Below are positions 58,318 to 64,000 of a stretch of 64,000 nucleotides of DNA, piece after piece. The notes beneath the pieces were generated by a model that had not been told where the DNA came from, made no database searches, and worked only from the letters and a program-made list of their open reading frames with translations. Each line of letters opens with the position of its first letter. Positions within the stretch are counted from its first letter, which is position 1. The translations under genes and the position numbers were made by a program. The stretch spans positions 186,001 to 250,000 of the forward strand of contig JASANG010003591.1 of NCBI GenBank assembly GCA_030248215.1, written 5' to 3'. The stretch is from Enoplolaimus lenunculus (lineage: Eukaryota; Nematoda; Enoplea; Enoplida; Thoracostomopsidae).

Positions 58318-58480
58318 AGCTAGGGGAGGGATACGAGACTCAGCCGCCGCTGGAAAATTTTTTTACCCTTTTTCTAGACAATTTTCAACCTTGCTCGTAA
58401 ATCATCGAGCACCCATGTATGCCGCTCCTGAAAAACGTTTAATCCCCTTTCAAGGTGACGTGGCTACTAGCCTGTGACTA
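58318..58480. mobile_element. CGTAGCCA / TGGCTACG family copy
   Basis: TTTTCAACCTTGCTCGTAAA, CATGTATGCCGCTCCTG and CAAGGTGACGTGGCTACTAG match the copy at 54214. Confidence 0.6.
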
Positions 58481-58858
58481 CAGCTAAATTAAATAACATT
58501 TCGACTCATTAGATTAACTGTCAAAATAGTTTTTTTTAACAAATTAACATAGAAATAAACATCAACTATTTTACCTGACACCGGTTGACATTCAGTTATT
58601 ACCGGATACCATCAGGAATAAAGGGGCAGAATCTGAACCAGCTAGAAATTCAATGACAAGAAACGCAAGTTATAGATATCGATGAGTTGAGTTCAACGGT
58701 ACTAAGTTTAGCGCTGTATGATCAACGGTTCAAAAGTTATGACTCTCCAAAGTTTGGTGCAGGAAAGCGTACAACGAACAGGGGCGTAGAACAATGATAC
58801 CCTTTCTGAATTCATTTCGATTATTACGTCCGTACACGGACTCCCTAAACCATTGTAA

Positions 58859-59132
58859 TGCCCAATTTACACGTGCAAGTTTTTGCTGCGAGAACTTGCA
58901 GCTGCAACTTGCACTAGCAAATTTTGTCTAAAATCCTGTTCGAAAAACTTGCAGCTACAAATAATTCGTTAAAAATCATAGCTAGGAATGTTGTTCACAT
59001 GTGTGAATAATTATGGAAATTCACTGGTTCTATTGTAACCGCTTTCTCATTGGCTGATGAAAAATGGAAGTTCTGTGTGCAATTTGCAGCCGCAAGTTCT
59101 CGCAGCAAAAACTTGCAAGTGTGAATAGGGCT
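58859..59132. mobile_element. piggyBac-like miniature element, copy B
   Basis: TGCCCAATTTACACGTGCAAG to CTTGCAAGTGTGAATAGGGC, with TTAA at the right (59133-59136) and a decayed GTAA at the left. The arms extend through TTTTTGCTGCGAGAACTTGC. Copy A is at 35274. Confidence 0.75.
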
Positions 59133-59414
59133 TTAATGATTATCCAATTCTGTCTTCAGACCAAATATTTTACTTAATTTTAGGTGCAGCCCCATTTTTA
59201 GATGCAGGTCTGTACCAACTTAAACTCGTCCGATGCGCTTCAAATCTGTTTGGTTTTAATATACCTTTTGGTTAAATTTTGTTATTTCAAGTATTGTTCC
59301 TGACCCATATTTTTTACTATCGTTACTCTTTCACAGTGAATTGTTATATTGTTGCTTGAACTATGCTTATTATTGATTTAAATCTTCATTCAACGTATTA
59401 CTTCGATTCTAGCA

Positions 59415-59666
59415 CACTGTAAATTTCAGTGAGTTGATTTTAATTCAGACTGAGTTCAATCGCTCAGTCTGAGTTAGGACTATCAGAACTCAGAATTGTC
59501 AGTTCATTCAACTGAATCCGAGTTAGTTGATCAACTCACCTGGAATCAACTCAATTTGGACTGAGAATCAACACAACGCAGAGTGAGTTAAAGTTTTCTG
59601 TTATTAACTCAGAAATTACTAACTTTCCGTCTGAAGTGATTAATTAACTCATTGAAATTTACAGTG
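59415..59666. mobile_element. Fold-back element with GAGTT/AACTC motifs
   Basis: CACTGTAAATTTCAGTGAGT to ACTCATTGAAATTTACAGTG, with many GAGTTGATT and AACTCAG motifs in inverted order. It resembles the GAGTCA family in design but not in core sequence. Confidence 0.78.
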
Positions 59667-59887
59667 CAATAGTCAGTGACGTTGTGCAACAACGGGTTCA
59701 AAACCTGGGTACGCCTGCTACGAGCCGAGGTGTAATGTATAATACTGAAAGGAACGTCGTGAGAGAAACAAGCCAGAAACCTAATGCTATTTTAACATTA
59801 AAGTTTAACCCTAAAAATAGTCAGCCCACCCTTAGCTTAAATATCAGCGCAGAAAGGCTGGTTGTTTGGAATTTCCACACTATATAC

Positions 59888-60315
59888 CAGTGGCGGCTCC
59901 AGGATCTCACAATGGGGGGCACAAAATTTCACAGGTAATCAACTTATTTTTGACCGACACACAAACCACGAACTATTGCCATAAAATTGACTACTTTACG
60001 TTCGTTCACTTGAGATGAATCACAAATAAAACTAAAGCATCAACGCAAATAAGATCGTAACAACAGGGTGGCAACATAAGTTCAGATTTGGTTTCAAACA
60101 GGCACAAATTTAAAGGCTCAGATTCGGAAGCCAATTCAGTTTTGAAAAAGCAAAATCCAGTCAGCTTCAGCAACATCTGTTTCTGTTTATGAATGAGTTA
60201 GAACTGCCTGCTATTTTCGGAACAGCATCGAACAGCAATTAACACTCTATATAATTGATGTTGAGATGCTGTTGGAGGGCGCGGCCGGGGTGGGCCCCCC
60301 ATGGATCCGCCATTG
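59888..60315. mobile_element. hAT-like miniature element, CAGTGGCGGNTCCA ends
   Basis: CAGTGGCGGCTCCAGGATC to CATGGATCCGCCATTG, 428 bp. Flanks CTATATAC (59880-59887) and CTATAGAC (60316-60323) match at 7 of 8. The CAGTGG ends and 8-bp duplication fit hAT. Termini also occur at 4783 and 56956. Confidence 0.8.
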
Positions 60316-60422
60316 CTATAGACTCTTATTTTGAGCAATTAAATAGTCTAATATGTTCATATATATGTTAAGATTGTTGACTAAACACAAGACATATTCT
60401 TGAAAATTTTATTAGGCAGATC

Positions 60423-60588
60423 GGCCATTGTAAACAACAGGGGCGGAACAGTATTAGAAGCATATTCCTAAGCCTAAGCCTGAGCCTGAGCCTAAGCCTA
60501 AGCAAAGCAAAAAAATTCGTCTGAAGCTTAAGCTTATTCTAATGGAGTTGCACAGAAAAACGTTCCGCCCCTGATCTTTACATGGGCC
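60423..60588. mobile_element. GGCCCATGTA-family element with 8-bp duplication
   Basis: GGCCATTGTAAACAACAGGG to CTGATCTTTACATGGGCC. Flanks GGCAGATC (60415-60422) and GACAGATC (60589-60596) match at 7 of 8. Confidence 0.85.
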
Positions 60589-61767
60589 GACAGATCAAAC
60601 ACGAGACAATTCGAAGAAATTATGACCGCAAGCGAAACGGTGATAAACCAAAACACATCACATACTTTTAGCATGCAATCAAAACAAAACTAATTAGCTG
60701 AATAATTGATTTTAAGGCTGTTTTAGTAAAAATTACTCGGCTTTAACAAATTTGCGAATATGATTTCAAGGTATTTTCTAGGCATGTTTGTAAATCTTTG
60801 CTAAGAAATGTCGTTTAACTCTGAGATGTGTATATAAACGTTATTAAGCGTATGTCGATACAGAGGTGTAAGTGGTTGAAAATTTTTGCCCGGTTCGCCG
60901 CGTCCTACTGCGGAAATTTTATTTTTTTACCCGCGAGTATACCCTGACAAAATTACAATTTACCCACTACCCACCTTTACCCACCCTTAGTGTTTCTTTC
61001 GTTGTCAAAACAATTACGTAATTTTACAGTGCATAGTCGCTCGATATATATACGTTACAAAAACTCTTCATTGGTAACTTTCAGAACAAATCATTAAGTA
61101 AAAAATGTAGTACCGGATAATATTGCACATTCTACCTACTACGATAAAACTAGGTTGTTTGCCGATGGGTAATCAGTGAATCTAATTAGTCTTGTCTGTA
61201 CAACATAGCTGTAGTTAACCTTGAAAATCACACATTTTTCTGTCCACATGCATGTGACAAGCATTCATAGACCTATTGCAGAGCACTGTATTCATATTTG
61301 CTCGAAACATTGGTGTGAATAAGATGGTTGCCGTAATAAGAAACTATGTCATAGGTTGCAACTTCGGTAAAACATCCGTTCTAAAACCATAATCTTAGCA
61401 GCCACCTTTATTTCGTAAGGGATACTGGCAATGTACTTTAGCTATTTGCCGTTCCTTATGAAAGTTTTAGGTGGGTAAATATTAACACATTTTTACCGGC
61501 AGTTTGAAATTCTTTACCCGCGGGCAGAGCGCAACTTTGTATATTAGCGGAAACGATTTGAACATATACAAGTAACCCGCAATTGCACTTAGGAGCAACT
61601 CATTTTATCAAATTGTGTTTATGTTGAAAATCAGTCGTTTCTCAAAAGCGAGTTTGAGTCTAAGAAAAACTGTAGTGACACCGCAAACTGTCAAATCTAC
61701 ATTTCAATGCAGCCAGCGGTTTAAAACGATGGAACAGCGAAATTTAATCTGAAATTACTGTTTTCTA

Positions 61768-61932
61768 GAACATGGCCGGAACAGTAATATAAGCATATTC
61801 CTAAGCCTAAGCGTATGGATGAGCTTATTCCTAAGCCTAAGCCTAAGCCTATGCAAAAAATTAGTCTAAAACTTAAACTGACTCTATTATAGCCCCTCCG
61901 GAAAACGATCCGGCCCTGTTCTATACATGGGC
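61768..61932. mobile_element. GGCCCATGTA-family element, left terminus short
   Basis: ACATGGCCGGAACAGTAATA, a CCTAAGCC core, GTCTAAAACTTAAACTGACT, CCCCTCCGGAAAACGATC and TTCTATACATGGGCC. Confidence 0.8.
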
Positions 61933-62078
61933 CAACGCGTTTGTGCCGACTGTGTCAATGCTGCCATTCTCTGCTTATCCCAAAACAAACGTGTTCCAAT
62001 CCAAGTCGGACATCCATAGTCACGCTTATTCTTGCTCCTTCACTCGCGAGGTTTTCTTTCCGCTTCTATACAATTATT

Positions 62079-62337
62079 GGCCCATGTATAGAACAGGTCC
62101 GGAACAGTAGTAGTATAAGCATATTACTAAGCCTAAACCTAAGCCTAAGCCTAAGTGTAAAAATGAGTTTATTCCTAAGCCTAAGCCTATGCCTACGCCT
62201 AAGCTTAAGCCTAAGCGTATGGATGAGCCTATTCCTAAGCCTAAGCGTAAGCCTAAGCAAAAAAAATAAATCTAAAGCTTAAACTCACTCTATATATCCC
62301 TCCGGAAAACGATCCGGCCCTGCTCTATTCTTAGGCC
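62079..62337. mobile_element. GGCCCATGTA-family element, complete with perfect 8-bp duplication
   Basis: GGCCCATGTATAGAACAGGT to GCTCTATTCTTAGGCC, flanked on both sides by CAATTATT (62071-62078, 62338-62345). The core has GCATATTACTAAGCC and repeated CCTAAGCCTAAGC, then AAATCTAAAGCTTAAACTCA. This copy best defines the family as hAT-like. Confidence 0.9.
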
Positions 62338-63100
62338 CAATTATTCTACGCTCCCACCCTTGAGGCTTCCATTTTGTTATCTTCTTCTAATGGTTTAAGT
62401 AATTCCTATGATTCTGGCCCAAACAAGCATGCTGGCAATGCCCGTAGCAGCAAAATCGCTAACTGTAGAAGAATGGTGGTGTGCATTTTGACCCAAACGT
62501 GCGTCGAAACTTTATGCCAAAATGCAAATTAAACTTTATGTCACGCAATTGCGTTTTGAGGTGGTCGAGGCTGCACAAATGCCAACCTCGAGGCTGTGAA
62601 ACTTGGACGGGGTAAACAGTGAAAAATAAACGTGACAAAAGTACCTCGAGCAATAAAAATTTGCACTACAAGCGTATCCATGGGGGGGTACAAAGACAAT
62701 TCTCTTCATGAAATTACGGATGAGAATAAACGGACGTTTGCAGGTTTTTAGAACATCCTGCTACAATATTAAAGGTTAACAAATTTCTCAGTCTCTAGGT
62801 TCGCTCGCAAAAAAATGCGTTACACAAAAGTTATACTGTGCCAAATTGAAATTCGACGCTGCGCGTCTGGTTCGCATGTTTTGTTCGAAAATTGGCAAAA
62901 ATTAATTTCGCCAAACCTGACAAGTACAGTATTCAATATCGGGCAAAATATGCAATTATCTCCAGTGGTTTTGTTGTGTCGATTGTTGCTGATAGTTTGT
63001 GATGATGCTTACTGTTGCACCAGTAAAATCTGCTAAATTTATAAAATGAACAATTTTTAATTAGTCCTTATTGGGACGTGTATGAAGGAACAAGAGTGTC

Positions 63101-63327
63101 GGCCAATGGTAAAAACAGGGGCAGAATAGTATTATAAGCATATTCCTAAGCCTAAGCCTAAGCCTAAGCGTAAAAATGAGTTTGTTCCTAAGCCTACGCC
63201 TAAAGCCTAAGCGTAAAAATATGTTTGTTCCTACTTAAGCCGAAGCAGAAGCCTAAGCCTACGCCAAGCAAAAAAATTTAGTCTGGTCACACAGAAAAAC
63301 GTTCCGCCCCTGATCTTTACATGAGTC
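63101..63327. mobile_element. GGCCCATGTA-family element
   Basis: GGCCAATGGTAAAAACAGGG, a core of CCTAAGCC and GCGTAAAAATGAGTTTG units, then CACAGAAAAACGTTCCGCCC and CTTTACATGAGTC. Confidence 0.8.
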
Positions 63328-63957
63328 AGATTGGTAGAAACCCTTTTAATTAATATAAACATGATCTGTGTCGAAATATACCTGTTATAGGCAATGCACT
63401 TGTCGCCTGGTACGGTATTAAGCAAGTTTTTTTACAACCTAAGCCTTGTTAAGCCTACTTTGGGGCTTGGTAAGGAAATCGCACCTTGGGAAAACCAGAA
63501 AGTTGAATCTAACTGTAAAGTACTGTAGTGACGTTGATTTTTAACCGAAACATCACAGTTGGATCAAACCAGTAGCCAGGTCGACATACCAAGGAACCAA
63601 AACTAAACGGCATGCGGTTGATTTCAAAAGGTTGAAGATATGGACTGAGGATATCTTGAGGATCTGTAATTATTCTATGTTGAGTAGCGCTGAGGCCACA
63701 TTGGGGACAAAACTATTTCAAGAATGGTATGATATTGGATTTACAAGGCCTTAGAATGGTAAACAAAACTTATTTAAATGGTGTGAAATTTTTGTAGGTC
63801 AGACTGACCCTGATTGGGTTTTATCTGGCTGTCCAGCTCGGGTAGGACCAGTCATTTAATGCTTACTGTAATATGCATTAAATCCAATTGTTTTTAGCTA
63901 ATAAACGCAGAAAAAAATTTACAGTCTACTTTTATTTGACAAACAGGTGCGCAGGAA

Positions 63958-64000
63958 GTGACCCGAATATAAGGAGGGGGGACTGATATTTATTTGGCCT
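63958..64000. mobile_element. GACCCGAATAAG element cut by the window end
   Basis: GTGACCCGAATATAAGG, then GGGGGACTGATATTTATTTG, the end of the family seen at 6829 in reverse orientation. Confidence 0.75.

Larger units (their letters stand above)
43484..64000. other. Gene-poor right third of the window
   Basis: Apart from the weak candidate exon at 57090 I find no coding exon. The stretch is built of the miniature elements and minisatellites listed. Positions 44050-45100, 47400-48050 and 60600-61750 show nothing I can name. Because the EB gene enters from upstream of 43483 in phase 1, this may be a long intron or 5' region of that gene. Confidence 0.55.

Noticed and set aside
1-64000. Retrovirus-like, LTR or LINE elements
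   Set aside because: I saw no reverse transcriptase, integrase, capsid or envelope-like reading frame and no paired long direct repeats that would mark LTRs.

Overview
This is AT-rich animal (metazoan) nuclear DNA. The evidence is multi-exon genes with GT-AG introns, eukaryote-only protein families, and very many short non-autonomous DNA transposons. The phylum cannot be fixed from the sequence. An intron-rich invertebrate is most likely: a secreted protein built of serial EB-type cysteine modules (common in nematodes and other invertebrates) lies next to an EXD2-type nuclease, and a dispersed repeat carries runs of TTAGGC, the hexamer used at nematode telomeres. That last point is suggestive only.

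Three genes can be reconstructed, all on the minus strand in head-to-tail order. (1) 43483 to 30918: the 3' part of a gene whose 11 readable exons are all phase 1-1 and alternate between full EB-like cysteine modules and short two- to four-cysteine linkers. Its 5' end lies upstream of 43483, perhaps beyond the window. (2) 30548 to 11639: an EXD2-family 3'-5' exonuclease in 19 phase-consistent exons. The first 11 exons (about 647 aa) cover the whole length of ordinary EXD2. Eight more add about 2,280 residues of mostly low-complexity polar sequence, for about 2,930 aa in all. (3) 2641 to about 1055, running off the left part of the window: a gene for an unrecognised Gln/Arg-rich coiled-coil protein. 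Stop-to-start distance between genes 1 and 2 is only 369 bp, and 262 bp of that is a transposon insertion.

The rest is repeats. At least eight families of miniature elements can be defined by terminal inverted repeats and target duplications: several hAT-like (8-bp duplications), a Tc1/mariner-like class (TA duplications, GAGTCA-rich fold-backs), and piggyBac-like ones (TTAA ends, one with a tRNA-like Pol III head). Several are nested. The most numerous, GGCCCATGTA...TACATGGGCC, has a core of degenerate TTAGGC repeats and more than 15 copies or fragments here. Minisatellites with units of 28-68 bp and a 590-bp TTA microsatellite complete the picture.

The right third (43.5-64 kb) has no convincing gene apart from one weak candidate exon. 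It is either the 5' intron territory of the EB gene or intergenic. No rRNA, no intact tRNA, no CRISPR and no retrovirus-like coding sequence was seen.
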